64,000 nucleotides of DNA from the NCBI GenBank assembly GCA_900317055.1, contig ONFF01000012.1, positions 1 through 64,000 on the forward strand. Direction: 5' to 3'. The stretch is from an uncultured Bacteroidales bacterium (GTDB lineage Bacteria; Bacteroidota; Bacteroidia; Bacteroidales; F082). The number at the start of each line of letters is the position of its first letter. Position 1 is the stretch's first letter. Below the pieces are notes generated by a model. The model ran no database searches. It had not been told where the DNA came from and saw only the letters and a list, made by a program, of their open reading frames with translations. This document shows positions 16,091-25,199 of the stretch, in pieces. The translations under genes were made by a program, and so were the position numbers.

Positions 16091-18037
16091 ATGAGCACCA
16101 ACTTTGACCCACGCGCCAACTACGAGCTGACCAAGCAACAAGCCGGCTATGTCGAGCGCAAGAAAGCCACACAGGAAGACTATGACCGCATAGGCTTCAT
16201 GTCGGGACTGGAAGTGCACCAGCAAATCAAGACCAAGGAGAAGCTGTTTTGCCACTGCCCCGCTGGACAATTCAACAAGTTTGAGGACTATGATGCCGAA
16301 CTGATTCGTCACATGCGCCCAACTCTTTCAGAATTGGGCGAATACGATGGCACCGCCTTGATGGAGTTCAAGACGAAGAAGGAAATCGTCTATCGCATCA
16401 AGAACGGCACCGCCTGCACCTACGACATCGACGACACCCCTCCGTTCCCCATCAACCGCGAGGCACTGCACAACGCCATCATCATCGCCCTGCGTTCGAA
16501 CCTGAACATCGTGGGCGAAGTACATATCACCCGTAAACAATATCTCGACGGCTCCATCCCGACGGGCTTCCAACGTACCGCCATCGTGGGCGTGGAAGGC
16601 CTGCTCAAGCTGCCGAAGAAGGACATCCGTCTCATCCAGCTGAGCATCGAGGAAGACGCCTGCCGCGAGATTAGCGACATCGGCCACCGCCGTATCTATC
16701 AGACCGACCGCCTTGGCGTGCCGTTGATCGAGACCGTCACCTACCCCGACTGCAAGAACCCCGACGAGCTGCGCGAGACCTGCGAATACATCCGTTTCCT
16801 CGGCCGCAGCACGGGTCTGGTACGCACAGGCATGGGCGCAGGCCGTCAGGATGTCAACGTGAGCTGCACGGGTGGCACCCGCATCGAGTTGAAGGGTGTG
16901 CAACACGCCAAGTGGATTCCCGAGTTGTCGCATAATGAGTGCTTCCGCCAGTGGTCGCTGGTGCAATTGCAAGAGCGCCTCAACCGTGAGGTCGGCAAGG
17001 AAGGCTGGAAAGTGGAAGTGGCTGATGTGTCGTTCCCGACCGACTACCTGCCCATCCTCGACAACAAAGCCAAGGGTGGCGCCTTGAAACTCGTCAAGTT
17101 GCCGAAGTTCCGTGGTGTGTTGTCGCATTTCACCCAACCCGGCAAGATGTTCGCCGACGAAATCGCCGACCGCCTGAAGGTCATCGCCTGCCTCGAGCGA
17201 CCCAACATGCTCCACGACGAGATGCTGGAACCCGTGCTGACCCATTCGCAATGGCACAAGCTGGCCAAGCGTGTCCATGCCACCGATGAGGATGCCCTCA
17301 TCCTCGTGTGGGGTCCGCAGAACGACATGCCCACCGCCATCGAGACCATCGAAGAACGTTGCCTCATGGCCTTTGATGGCGTTCCGAAGGAGACCCGTAA
17401 AGCCGTCTGCAACGGCATCACCATCTTCGAACGTGTGCTGCCTGGTGCCGACCGTATGTACCCCGACACCGACTCGGCTCCCATCCCGCTCGACCCGGCT
17501 TTCATCAAGGCCCTGCGTGCCGAGATGCCTACCGAGATCATTGACCGTTACTACAAACTCAAGGAGTGGAACGTGCCGGAGGACTGCTTCCGTTACATCT
17601 TCGCGAAGAACTGGTACCCCGCCATGGCCGAAGTCGTCGAGAAACTCGGCGTGGATGGCCGCACCGTGGGCCGCTTCGTCGGTATGAGACTCAAGCACCT
17701 GCTGGGCAAGAACGCAGCTTCGAAGTTCAACGGCGAGACCTTGTACAAGCTCTTCGCTTTCCTGAAGGAGCAAGGTTTGGACTATCGTTTGGCTTGGAAC
17801 ATGGCTCCTTCATTGGTCGAAGACGCTTCGTTGCCGATGCAACAGGTGCTCGACAAGATGGGCTTCAAGCGTTACGCTAAGGACGACCTGCTCACCAAGC
17901 TCGACAACCTCTGCGCCGGCTTCGCGCCGAAGAAGAAATCCTGCACCGACCTCGACCGCCAGAACTGGATCATGGGTCAGATGAAGGAAGCGATGGGCAA
18001 CATCGAAATGAAAGAATTGGCTAACAACATCAAATAA
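16091..18037 (+). CDS. gatE: Glu-tRNA(Gln) amidotransferase subunit E
   Basis: 648 residues, the length of archaeal GatE. With GatD it converts Glu-tRNA(Gln) to Gln-tRNA(Gln); GatE binds the tRNA and activates the glutamyl group. The N-terminal cradle begins IGFMSGLEVHQQIKTKEKLF and includes LDGSIPTGFQRTAIVG. KLPKKDIRLIQLSIEEDACR and RTGMGAGRQDVNVS are typical of GatB/GatE. The segment around 325-450 (FRGVLSHFTQPGKMFADEI) matches the AspRS-like insert that distinguishes GatE from GatB. A YqeY-like tail ends the protein. gatD follows after 8 bp. GatDE is classically archaeal, so its presence in a Bacteroidota-like chromosome is notable. Confidence 0.93.
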   Translation: MSTNFDPRANYELTKQQAGYVERKKATQEDYDRIGFMSGLEVHQQIKTKEKLFCHCPAGQFNKFEDYDAELIRHMRPTLSELGEYDGTALMEFKTKKEIVYRIKNGTACTYDIDDTPPFPINREALHNAIIIALRSNLNIVGEVHITRKQYLDGSIPTGFQRTAIVGVEGLLKLPKKDIRLIQLSIEEDACREISDIGHRRIYQTDRLGVPLIETVTYPDCKNPDELRETCEYIRFLGRSTGLVRTGMGAGRQDVNVSCTGGTRIELKGVQHAKWIPELSHNECFRQWSLVQLQERLNREVGKEGWKVEVADVSFPTDYLPILDNKAKGGALKLVKLPKFRGVLSHFTQPGKMFADEIADRLKVIACLERPNMLHDEMLEPVLTHSQWHKLAKRVHATDEDALILVWGPQNDMPTAIETIEERCLMAFDGVPKETRKAVCNGITIFERVLPGADRMYPDTDSAPIPLDPAFIKALRAEMPTEIIDRYYKLKEWNVPEDCFRYIFAKNWYPAMAEVVEKLGVDGRTVGRFVGMRLKHLLGKNAASKFNGETLYKLFAFLKEQGLDYRLAWNMAPSLVEDASLPMQQVLDKMGFKRYAKDDLLTKLDNLCAGFAPKKKSCTDLDRQNWIMGQMKEAMGNIEMKELANNIK

Positions 18038-18045
18038 AGAAGAAA

Positions 18046-19434
18046 ATGGCTGAAGATTTTTTCCAAGGATATTGGGGTGCCTCGCTTGAGGTGCTCAAGA
18101 AATACAACTGCCGCGTGTGGAGTCAGGCCGAGTGCCAGACCACGGGTGGCCTCTTCAAAGGCACAATCCTGCCTCGCGCCGCCTTCCAGGACGACCAGCA
18201 TATCGTGATGAAGGTGAACACGGGCTATAACATCGGTGTCGACATCAGCACCATCACGGGCATGGTCGAGACCGACTACAAGAAAGCCAACTACCACATC
18301 CCGGAGAAAGAATTTCCTTATACCGAAGGACTTCCGCATGTGAAACTGCTAGGCACGGGTGGCACCATCGCCTCGCGTCTGGACTACCGTACGGGTGCTG
18401 TGATCCCCGCCTTCTCGCCTGGTGAGTTGTATGGTGCCGTGCCGGAGCTGGCCGACATCTGCAACCTCGACACCGAGAAGGTGTTCGCCGTGTTCTCCGA
18501 GAACATGTCGCCCAAGGAATACATCGCCCTGGCCAAGAAGATTGGCGAGGAGATCCAAAACGGCATCGACGGCATCGTCATCGGCCACGGCACTGACACC
18601 TTGGCCCACACTGCCGCTGCTTTGACCTTCATGTGCCAGAACCTGCCTGTGCCGATTGTCTTGGTCGGCTCGCAGCGTTCATCGGACCGTCCGTCATCGG
18701 ACGCCGCCTTGAACCTGATGCATGCTATGACGGCTGCCGGTCACGGTGATGTGGCCGAGGTGATGGTCTGCATGTTTGGTCCCACCTCCGATGAGTACGG
18801 TTTCCTGCACCGTGGCACTCGTGTGCGTAAGATGCACTCGAGCTATCGCAGCACCTTCCGCACCATCGGTGATACTCCCGTTGCTACCGTCGACCGCAAG
18901 CGTGGCGTGGTGCCGATCAAGGAGGTCTACAACCACCGCCGCAACGACCGCGATGTGAAGATCATCCCGACCTTCGACGACCGCGTGGCCATCCTCTACT
19001 ACTATCCTGGCATGAAGCCCGATGTGCTTGATGCACTGGTCGACAACGGCTATCAAGGCATCGTGTGGGACGGCACGGGCTTGGGTCATGTCAACCGTGG
19101 CATGTTCGATGCCATCCAGCGTGCCACCGACAAGGGCGTGCATCAGTACATGACCGTGCAGACCATCTGGGGTTATGCCCACATGTTCGTCTATGACACC
19201 GGTCGTGACCTGATGGATAGAGGCATCATCCCCGCTGGCAACATGCTCGCCGAGACCGCCTACATCAAGTTGGGCTGGGCTTTGGGCCAAACGCACGACC
19301 GCGAAGAGGTGAAGAACATCATGCTCACTCCAGTCAACAGCGAAATCACCCCGAGAGAGCCTTACAACGGTTACTTGGTCTACCAAGGCGGAGTGCCCGA
19401 GGTGGAGGAGTTTATCCGTAAGGTGCATAAATAA
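18046..19434 (+). CDS. gatD: Glu-tRNA(Gln) amidotransferase subunit D (asparaginase-type)
   Basis: 462 residues. An N-terminal beta-barrel domain (about 1-95) precedes an L-asparaginase-like domain that releases ammonia from Gln or Asn for GatE. Catalytic motifs are LLGTGGTIASRLDYR (first Thr), IGHGTDTLAHTAAAL (second Thr with Asp) and RGTRVRKMHSSYRSTF (Lys). The N-terminal barrel and the pairing with gatE separate it from ordinary asparaginases. It lies 8 bp after gatE, probably in one transcript. GC-rich codon use matches gatE and the methylmalonyl decarboxylase genes, so it appears ameliorated rather than freshly acquired. Confidence 0.93.
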   Translation: MAEDFFQGYWGASLEVLKKYNCRVWSQAECQTTGGLFKGTILPRAAFQDDQHIVMKVNTGYNIGVDISTITGMVETDYKKANYHIPEKEFPYTEGLPHVKLLGTGGTIASRLDYRTGAVIPAFSPGELYGAVPELADICNLDTEKVFAVFSENMSPKEYIALAKKIGEEIQNGIDGIVIGHGTDTLAHTAAALTFMCQNLPVPIVLVGSQRSSDRPSSDAALNLMHAMTAAGHGDVAEVMVCMFGPTSDEYGFLHRGTRVRKMHSSYRSTFRTIGDTPVATVDRKRGVVPIKEVYNHRRNDRDVKIIPTFDDRVAILYYYPGMKPDVLDALVDNGYQGIVWDGTGLGHVNRGMFDAIQRATDKGVHQYMTVQTIWGYAHMFVYDTGRDLMDRGIIPAGNMLAETAYIKLGWALGQTHDREEVKNIMLTPVNSEITPREPYNGYLVYQGGVPEVEEFIRKVHK

Positions 19435-19493
19435 TATAAGGTGTCGACAATTCCAGCATTTGCTACTCATAATAAATAAATTATAATTAAACC

Positions 19494-21236
19494 ATGCCAT
19501 TTTCTGACTTTAAAACCCTGAAACGTCTGTTGAAATCAGACTTGAGTGCTCTGCCAGTGGTAAAAGTGTCTCTGTTAGGTGATACAGCAACGCAGTTTCT
19601 CGCTACAGCCATTCGAGGAACTGGTGTGGAGCGAGGTTATCATATTGACCTCTACGAGGCAGAATACGACCAAGTGGAAAGACAACTGCTTGACCCAACG
19701 AGTGAATTCTATGAGTTCAATGCAGACTTCATTATATTGTTTCAAAGTACGCACAAACTTGGCGAAAACCATGCGATGCTCAGCTCGGAACAACAGACCA
19801 CCTTGGCTGAGGACAGACTCAACTTCGTGGCCTCAGTATGTTCCAATCCTGCCCTCGAAGGCAAAAAGATCATCTATTTCAACTATCCTGAGATAGACGA
19901 TGCCGTGTTTGGAAGCTATGCCAACCATGTGCCACAATCGCTGACGTGGCAAGTGAGACGGCTGAATTGCGGACTGATGGATTTGACGCAACAGTACCCG
20001 AACCTCTTTATTTGCGATATTGCAGCGCTGCAAAACAAGTTGGGACGCGATGCCATGTTTGCCGCTAATGTTTACACCAGCACAGAGATGGTGTTGAGCA
20101 TGGATGTATTGCCTAATGTTGCGAGCCGAGTGATGGACATCATTTGTGCCGTAAAGGGGCAATTCAAGAAATGCCTCATTTTGGACCTTGACAACACGGT
20201 ATGGGGTGGCGTGATAGGCGACGATGGACTTGAAGGCATCCAGCTAGGTCATGGACTAGGCATTGGCAAGGCTTTCACTGAGTTCCAGATGTGGGTCAAG
20301 AAGCTCAAGCAGCGTGGCATTATCATTTGCGTAGCCTCGAAGAACAATGAAGAGACAGCAAAGGAACCTTTCGAAAAACACCCTGATATGGTGCTCAAGC
20401 TGGACGACATAGCTGTATTCCAAGCCAATTGGGAGACCAAAGTCGATAACATCCGTACCATTCAAAGCATTTTGAACATAAGTTTTGATAGCATGGTGTT
20501 CTTGGATGACAACCCATTCGAACGGAATATTGTACGCGAGAACATCAAAGGCATCACCGTACCCGAGTTACCCGAAGACCCTGCTGATTACTTGGAATAC
20601 CTGTATGGGCTGAATCTATTTGAAACTGCCAGCTACAGTTCTGCCGACAAAGACCGCACGAAGCAATATCAGGTAGAGGCTCAACGCGTGTCGCTGAGCA
20701 AGACTTTCACCAATGAGGCAGACTTTCTCAAGTCGTTGGACATGGTTTCTGTCGTTAGCGGTTTCACCAAATTCAACACACCCCGTGTCGCACAACTTAC
20801 CCAAAGGAGCAACCAGTTTAATTTGCGTACTGTCCGTTACACCGATGCCGACATCGAATCATTCGCATCGGATGCAGAAGTGATAGACTTGAGCTTCACC
20901 TTACAGGACAAGTTTGGCGACAATGGCTTGATCGCTGTCATCATCATGAAGCCGCAGGACAAAGAGACACTCTTTGTGGATACTTGGTTGATGAGCTGTA
21001 GGGTATTGAAACGTGGCGTTGAGAATTTCACTTTGAACACCATGGTGGAGATTGCCAAGTCAAAGGGATACAAGCGAATCATAGGAGAATACCTGCCAAC
21101 GCCTAAGAATGGCATGGTGGCGTTGCATTATCCAGAACTTGGTTTCACGCCGATAGAGGGTAGCCCAACTGCCCAATGGGTACTCGATTTGGAGAACTAT
21201 CAGCCCCGCGAGTGTTTTATTGTTGCCAATGAATAA
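19494..21236 (+). CDS. FkbH-like HAD-IIIC family protein
   Basis: 580 residues. The central HAD domain begins LILDLDNTVWGGVIGDDG (about residue 227) and continues with GIIICVASKNNEE and MVFLDDNPFERNIV, the FkbH/HAD-IIIC signatures. Residues 1-220 form an SGNH-like or other alpha/beta N-terminal domain often found with FkbH. The C-terminal 140 residues look GNAT-like (TLNTMVEIAKSKGYKRIIGE). Known FkbH proteins take 1,3-bisphosphoglycerate and place a glyceryl unit on an acyl carrier protein. Here an ACP gene lies 2.2 kb downstream in the same run, so a glyceryl-ACP product is a reasonable inference, unproven. First gene of the acylation locus. Confidence 0.85.
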   Translation: MPFSDFKTLKRLLKSDLSALPVVKVSLLGDTATQFLATAIRGTGVERGYHIDLYEAEYDQVERQLLDPTSEFYEFNADFIILFQSTHKLGENHAMLSSEQQTTLAEDRLNFVASVCSNPALEGKKIIYFNYPEIDDAVFGSYANHVPQSLTWQVRRLNCGLMDLTQQYPNLFICDIAALQNKLGRDAMFAANVYTSTEMVLSMDVLPNVASRVMDIICAVKGQFKKCLILDLDNTVWGGVIGDDGLEGIQLGHGLGIGKAFTEFQMWVKKLKQRGIIICVASKNNEETAKEPFEKHPDMVLKLDDIAVFQANWETKVDNIRTIQSILNISFDSMVFLDDNPFERNIVRENIKGITVPELPEDPADYLEYLYGLNLFETASYSSADKDRTKQYQVEAQRVSLSKTFTNEADFLKSLDMVSVVSGFTKFNTPRVAQLTQRSNQFNLRTVRYTDADIESFASDAEVIDLSFTLQDKFGDNGLIAVIIMKPQDKETLFVDTWLMSCRVLKRGVENFTLNTMVEIAKSKGYKRIIGEYLPTPKNGMVALHYPELGFTPIEGSPTAQWVLDLENYQPRECFIVANE

Positions 21237-21239
21237 GTT

Positions 21240-21662
21240 ATGACAATTGCCGAATTAGCAGAACAGACTGGAAAAATAGAGCACACTTATCAGGTGAGTC
21301 CTGAAGTCTACCACGCATTCCAATCATGCAGTGGCGACTTCAACCCGTTACACACCGATGTGGCTTTTGCCCAAAGCAAAGGCTTTAACGATTGTGTGAT
21401 GTACGGCAACATCTTGAATGCCTTTATCAGCCACTTTGTAGGGATGCTGCTTCCGACAAAAGAGGTGATGATTCAGAGCCAGGACATCAGTTTCCATAAG
21501 CCGGTGTTTCTGAATGACCAAATTGCCCTTGAGGCCACTGTAGATACCGTTTCCGAGGCTGTTGGGATCATCGAGTTTAAACTAAAATTCAGGCGCATAA
21601 GTGAAGGTGTAAAACCGGAACTTGTCGCCAAAGGCCATGTGCAGATAGGATTATTAAAATGA
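21240..21662 (+). CDS. MaoC-like hotdog-fold dehydratase/thioesterase
   Basis: 140 residues, one hotdog domain. The motif SGDFNPLHTDVAFAQSKGF contains the Asp-x4-His hydratase pair of R-hydratases (MaoC family), which act on acyl-CoA or acyl-ACP. It starts 3 bp after the FkbH-like stop and overlaps the transketolase gene by 4 bp (ATGA), so it is translationally coupled with both. In this setting it may dehydrate, or bind, the ACP-linked acyl group made by its neighbours; the substrate is unknown. Confidence 0.8.
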   Translation: MTIAELAEQTGKIEHTYQVSPEVYHAFQSCSGDFNPLHTDVAFAQSKGFNDCVMYGNILNAFISHFVGMLLPTKEVMIQSQDISFHKPVFLNDQIALEATVDTVSEAVGIIEFKLKFRRISEGVKPELVAKGHVQIGLLK

Positions 21663-22492
21663 TTGACAAAGAGTTAATAAATCAATTGGAGCAGCTTGCC
21701 AAAAAGATCCGGGTGGATATCATACGCACTGGATATTTGGCAGGCAAGAATGGTGCCCACTTTGGAGGTAGCCTCTCCCCTGTTGAGATATTGGCAGTGC
21801 TGTATTCCTGCTTTGTCTCTTTCGACAAAAACGATATGGAGCATCGTGACAGGGTTATCCTGAGCAAGGGTCACGCCGCTTTAGCACACTACTGCACTTT
21901 GTATGAATGTGGTATCATGACCAAAGCAGACCTCGACTCATTTGAACAGAACGGTAGTGATATAGTCGCTCATGCGAAACGAAACTTATCGAGAGGTTTG
22001 GATTTCTCTGGAGGCAGCCTAAGCCTTGGCACCTCATATTCCGTTGGCGTTGCCCATGCCTGCAAGCGCAAAGGTCTTGACAACCATATATATACCCTCA
22101 TCGGAGACGGTGAAATGAATGAAGGTCTGATCTGGGAAGCACTGATGTTTGCTGGACACAACCGTCTTGACAATCTCACCATCATTATAGACCACAATCA
22201 CCTTCAGGCTGATGGCACTATCGAGGAAGTGATGAACACCGCCCCGCTTGAAGACAAACTGAAAGCTTTTGGATTCGATGTTATTCAGGTAGATGGGCAT
22301 TCTGTGAGTGAGTTATACGAAGCTTTTAGTCAACAGCCAAATGGCCGTCCAATGGCCATCATAGCAGAAACAGTAAAGGGCAAAGGCGTTTCATTTATCG
22401 AAAACAAAGCCAAATGGCATCACAGCAGCCTAAACGAGGCCCGTTACCAGAAGGCGCTAAAAGATTTAGGAGAGGAGGTAGAGAATGGCTAA
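21659..22492 (+). CDS. Transketolase, N-terminal (ThDP-binding) subunit
   Basis: 277 residues, the size of stand-alone transketolase alpha subunits. The ThDP/Mg motif is GDGEMNEGLIWEALMFAGHN followed by LDNLTIIIDHN. Substrate-side residues appear in SKGHAALAHYC and GGSLSLGTSYSVG. With the next gene (overlap of 8 bp) it makes a heterodimeric transketolase that moves two-carbon ketol units. Split transketolases are sometimes recruited to special pathways. Here the setting between a MaoC-like gene and an ACP suggests it feeds the acylation locus rather than, or as well as, the pentose phosphate pathway. Confidence 0.9.
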   Translation: MIDKELINQLEQLAKKIRVDIIRTGYLAGKNGAHFGGSLSPVEILAVLYSCFVSFDKNDMEHRDRVILSKGHAALAHYCTLYECGIMTKADLDSFEQNGSDIVAHAKRNLSRGLDFSGGSLSLGTSYSVGVAHACKRKGLDNHIYTLIGDGEMNEGLIWEALMFAGHNRLDNLTIIIDHNHLQADGTIEEVMNTAPLEDKLKAFGFDVIQVDGHSVSELYEAFSQQPNGRPMAIIAETVKGKGVSFIENKAKWHHSSLNEARYQKALKDLGEEVENG

Positions 22493-23450
22493 TATGAATG
22501 TTCAACAATATGCTGGCTCCGGACAGGCAGCAGCCATATTTGGGATGTATTTGCCTGACCATATCGAGGAGTACCCCAATGTACAAGTGCTCTCCGCCGA
22601 TATGTCGGTAGCAGCCAGCCTTGACCGTTTTATTTATCAAAGCCCCGAAAAATTCACGGAATTAGGCATAGCCGAGCAAAACCTTGTGGGCATTTCTGCT
22701 GGCATGGCCTCAGAAGGCTATACATGTGTGGCTGTTGCCCAAGCCGCCTTCATTACTATGCGAGCCTACGAGATGGACCGCCAGTATTTAGGCTATATGC
22801 AAAACAAGGTTATCCTTGTCGGTTTGAATTCGGGCTTCTATCTCCAGTATTTTGGTAACACACACTACTGCATAGAAGACCTGGCCATCATGCGCCAGAT
22901 TCCTGGCATGACGGTTCTCTCCCCTGCCGATGCGGCTGAAGCCGTCATGGCCTTTGAGGCTGCCCTAAACTGCCCTGGTCCGGTTTACATCCGACTCACA
23001 GGGGGCTCGCAAGCTCCTACGGTTTATCATGAGACTTGCCCGTTTACCATTGGCAAAAACAATATTCTCCGTGAAAGTCAGGATGTCTGCCTTTTTACCA
23101 CAGGTGCTTGTACGGGCTACTCCGTCCAAGCCGTGGAAATCCTGTCTCAACAAGGCATAGAAACAAGGCTTGTGGATGTCCACACCTTGAAACCATTTGA
23201 CACCGAGTCTGTTAGAGAAGCCAAAAACTGCAAGTTGATAGTAACGGCTGAAGAGCACAACATAGTTGGCGGTCTTGGCACTACTATTGCAGACATCTTG
23301 GCTGAGGATGGAGGCTATCCACCACTCTTGAAATTGGGTGTCAAAGACCGTTTCTCCAAGCCTGGTGATTATGATTATGTGATGCATCAGCACAGGCTCT
23401 CGCCTAACCTGATTGCAGAAGACATTAAAAACAAATTACAATCATTATAA
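22485..23450 (+). CDS. Transketolase, C-terminal (pyrimidine-binding) subunit
   Basis: 321 residues. The catalytic Glu for ThDP activation is in FTELGIAEQNLVGISAGMAS. The domain continues with ADAAEAVMAFEAAL and a swivel domain (TRLVDVHTLKPFD, VTAEEHNIVGGLG). It completes the split transketolase together with the preceding gene. The start ATG at 22485 overlaps the upstream stop. The ACP gene follows after a 29-bp gap. Confidence 0.9.
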   Translation: MANMNVQQYAGSGQAAAIFGMYLPDHIEEYPNVQVLSADMSVAASLDRFIYQSPEKFTELGIAEQNLVGISAGMASEGYTCVAVAQAAFITMRAYEMDRQYLGYMQNKVILVGLNSGFYLQYFGNTHYCIEDLAIMRQIPGMTVLSPADAAEAVMAFEAALNCPGPVYIRLTGGSQAPTVYHETCPFTIGKNNILRESQDVCLFTTGACTGYSVQAVEILSQQGIETRLVDVHTLKPFDTESVREAKNCKLIVTAEEHNIVGGLGTTIADILAEDGGYPPLLKLGVKDRFSKPGDYDYVMHQHRLSPNLIAEDIKNKLQSL

Positions 23451-23479
23451 ATAATTAAGAATCAAAATATTAAATAGTT

Positions 23480-23722
23480 ATGGAAAGATCTGAAATTTAC
23501 GAAAAACTCAACGAAATCTTTTGTGATGTCCTGGACTTAGACGAAGTGCATCTCACTGATGCATCCGTTGCCGACGACATTGAGGAATGGGACTCCCTAA
23601 GTCATATCCAGTTGATTGTGGCTATTGAAAAAGCCTTTGGAATCAAATTCACTTCTCTTGAAATCATGAAGTGGAACAATGTGGGCGAGATGGTGAATTC
23701 AATCATTGCCAAAAAGCAATAA
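23480..23722 (+). CDS. Acyl carrier protein
   Basis: 80 residues. The phosphopantetheine site is Ser in EEWDSLSHIQLIVAIEKAFG, the DSL motif of carrier proteins, with helix II following. The acidic surface suits docking to partner enzymes. It lies between the transketolase pair and the first MBOAT gene (3-bp gap to 23726), the same gene logic as DltC next to DltB. It is therefore probably a dedicated carrier of the group transferred by the MBOATs rather than the fatty-acid ACP. Confidence 0.9.
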   Translation: MERSEIYEKLNEIFCDVLDLDEVHLTDASVADDIEEWDSLSHIQLIVAIEKAFGIKFTSLEIMKWNNVGEMVNSIIAKKQ

Positions 23723-23725
23723 TCG

Positions 23726-25195
23726 ATGGTTATCAACTCTTTTAGGTTCTTAGCCTTTTTTGCAGTAGTCTTCTTGGTTTATTTCCTACCGTGGATGCGA
23801 CAGCGTCACACACGGCAGAATTTATGGCTATTGCTTGCCAGCTATTTCTTCTATGGCTTTGTGGATTGGAAGATGCTTCCTATCCTATTGGCTATAACGG
23901 TGGCATTTTGGTTTTTGGGTGGATTCATTCGCAAGGCCATTGACCGCGGCAATGCAAAAGCTGCTTCACGCTTCACCACATTAGGTGTCGTGTTGGGCAT
24001 AGGGCTCTTGTTCTACTTCAAATACCTGAACTTCTTTGCTGGTTCTTTTGCCAAGCTTCTTAATGCCGTTGGGCTGCATGTCAGTTGGTCCACGCTGAAT
24101 ATTGTTCTTCCTGTTGGTGTGAGCTTTTTCACTTTCAAGCTTATCAGCTATGTGATTGAAATCCATCGTGAGAAGATACAGCCCAGCGAGAACTTCCTGG
24201 AGTTTGCCACTTACGTTGCCTTCTTCCCCACCATCATGGCTGGTCCTATCGACCGTCCCGGAAAGTTTCTTCCCCAGTTGCACCAAGCTCGCCAATTCAA
24301 CTACAACTTGGCCATGGACGGCTGCCAGCAGATACTTTGGGGTATCTTCACAAAGATGGTCATTGCCGACAGTATAGCAGTTATTACGCATGGCGCTTGG
24401 TCACTTTATCCTGAAAAAACCTCTTGGTACCTGATTTATGCCGCCTTATTGTCGCCGATACAAGTCTACGCCGATTTTGACGGCTATTCCAACATGGCCA
24501 TTGGCGTGGGCAAGATTTTGGGTTTCAACATCACCAAGAACTTTGACCATCCTCTATTAGCGCGTAATGTGTCGGAATACTGGCGTCGTTGGCACATCTC
24601 CCTAACTGGTTGGATCACGGACTATGTGTTCATGCCGCTCAATGTCAGATTCCGCAATTGGGGTAATTTGGGTATTTTCCTTGCCATCAGTATCAATCTT
24701 GTGGTGATTGGCATGTGGCACGGGGCCAATTGGACCTATGTATTGTTCGGAGTATACCACAGTCTGCTTTTCTTGCCTCTCATACTCAGTGGAAAGTTTG
24801 GGAAGAACAAAAAACTCAAACCAGGCCGATGGGGTTGCATACAGTTTAAAGACTTATTGGGGATGATTGGGACCCATTTCCTGATGGCTTTTGGTCATAT
24901 TATCATCTTTTCTGCAGGAGTGCCGTCTATTATCCGACTTTTCTCTTGTATGATTAAGGGAGACTGGTCTTTCGTCAATCCTTTCTCATTGCTTTCGTGG
25001 TATTCCATCTTAGCTATTGTGGTACTGTTGGTCCTGGAATGGTTTACCAGAAACAAAGAATTTGCCATACAACGCGAGTCTAAAGATTACACGAACAAGA
25101 CCTTTAGGATCGTTTTCCTCGACATGTTACTGGCTTTGGCCATTGTAATATTTAGTGCTAGTGCTAACGCAGAGTTTGTTTATTTCCAATTCTAA
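23726..25195 (+). CDS. MBOAT O-acyltransferase 1 (AlgI/DltB-like)
   Basis: 489 residues with about ten or more membrane helices. The signature regions are SEYWRRWHISLTGWITDYVF and the invariant His of GMWHGANWTYVLFG. It moves an acyl group from a cytoplasmic donor through the membrane to a periplasmic partner. Clearly the most divergent of the four MBOATs here (MPLNVRFRNWG where the others have IPLGGSRVSKA). It sits next to the ACP gene and ends YFQF like the others; the membrane-anchored SGNH-like gene begins immediately after (25200). Confidence 0.92.
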   Translation: MVINSFRFLAFFAVVFLVYFLPWMRQRHTRQNLWLLLASYFFYGFVDWKMLPILLAITVAFWFLGGFIRKAIDRGNAKAASRFTTLGVVLGIGLLFYFKYLNFFAGSFAKLLNAVGLHVSWSTLNIVLPVGVSFFTFKLISYVIEIHREKIQPSENFLEFATYVAFFPTIMAGPIDRPGKFLPQLHQARQFNYNLAMDGCQQILWGIFTKMVIADSIAVITHGAWSLYPEKTSWYLIYAALLSPIQVYADFDGYSNMAIGVGKILGFNITKNFDHPLLARNVSEYWRRWHISLTGWITDYVFMPLNVRFRNWGNLGIFLAISINLVVIGMWHGANWTYVLFGVYHSLLFLPLILSGKFGKNKKLKPGRWGCIQFKDLLGMIGTHFLMAFGHIIIFSAGVPSIIRLFSCMIKGDWSFVNPFSLLSWYSILAIVVLLVLEWFTRNKEFAIQRESKDYTNKTFRIVFLDMLLALAIVIFSASANAEFVYFQF

Positions 25196-25199
25196 TTCA

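Noticed and set aside
16328-17773. Long open frame (481 codons) on the minus strand across gatE
   Set aside because: It is antisense to gatE, whose motifs are certain; the GC-rich codon bias of gatE leaves the opposite strand open. The translation has no known motif.
18694-19500. Open frame of 268 codons on the minus strand across gatD
   Set aside because: Antisense to gatD; the His/Val/Asp-rich translation is typical of a shadow.
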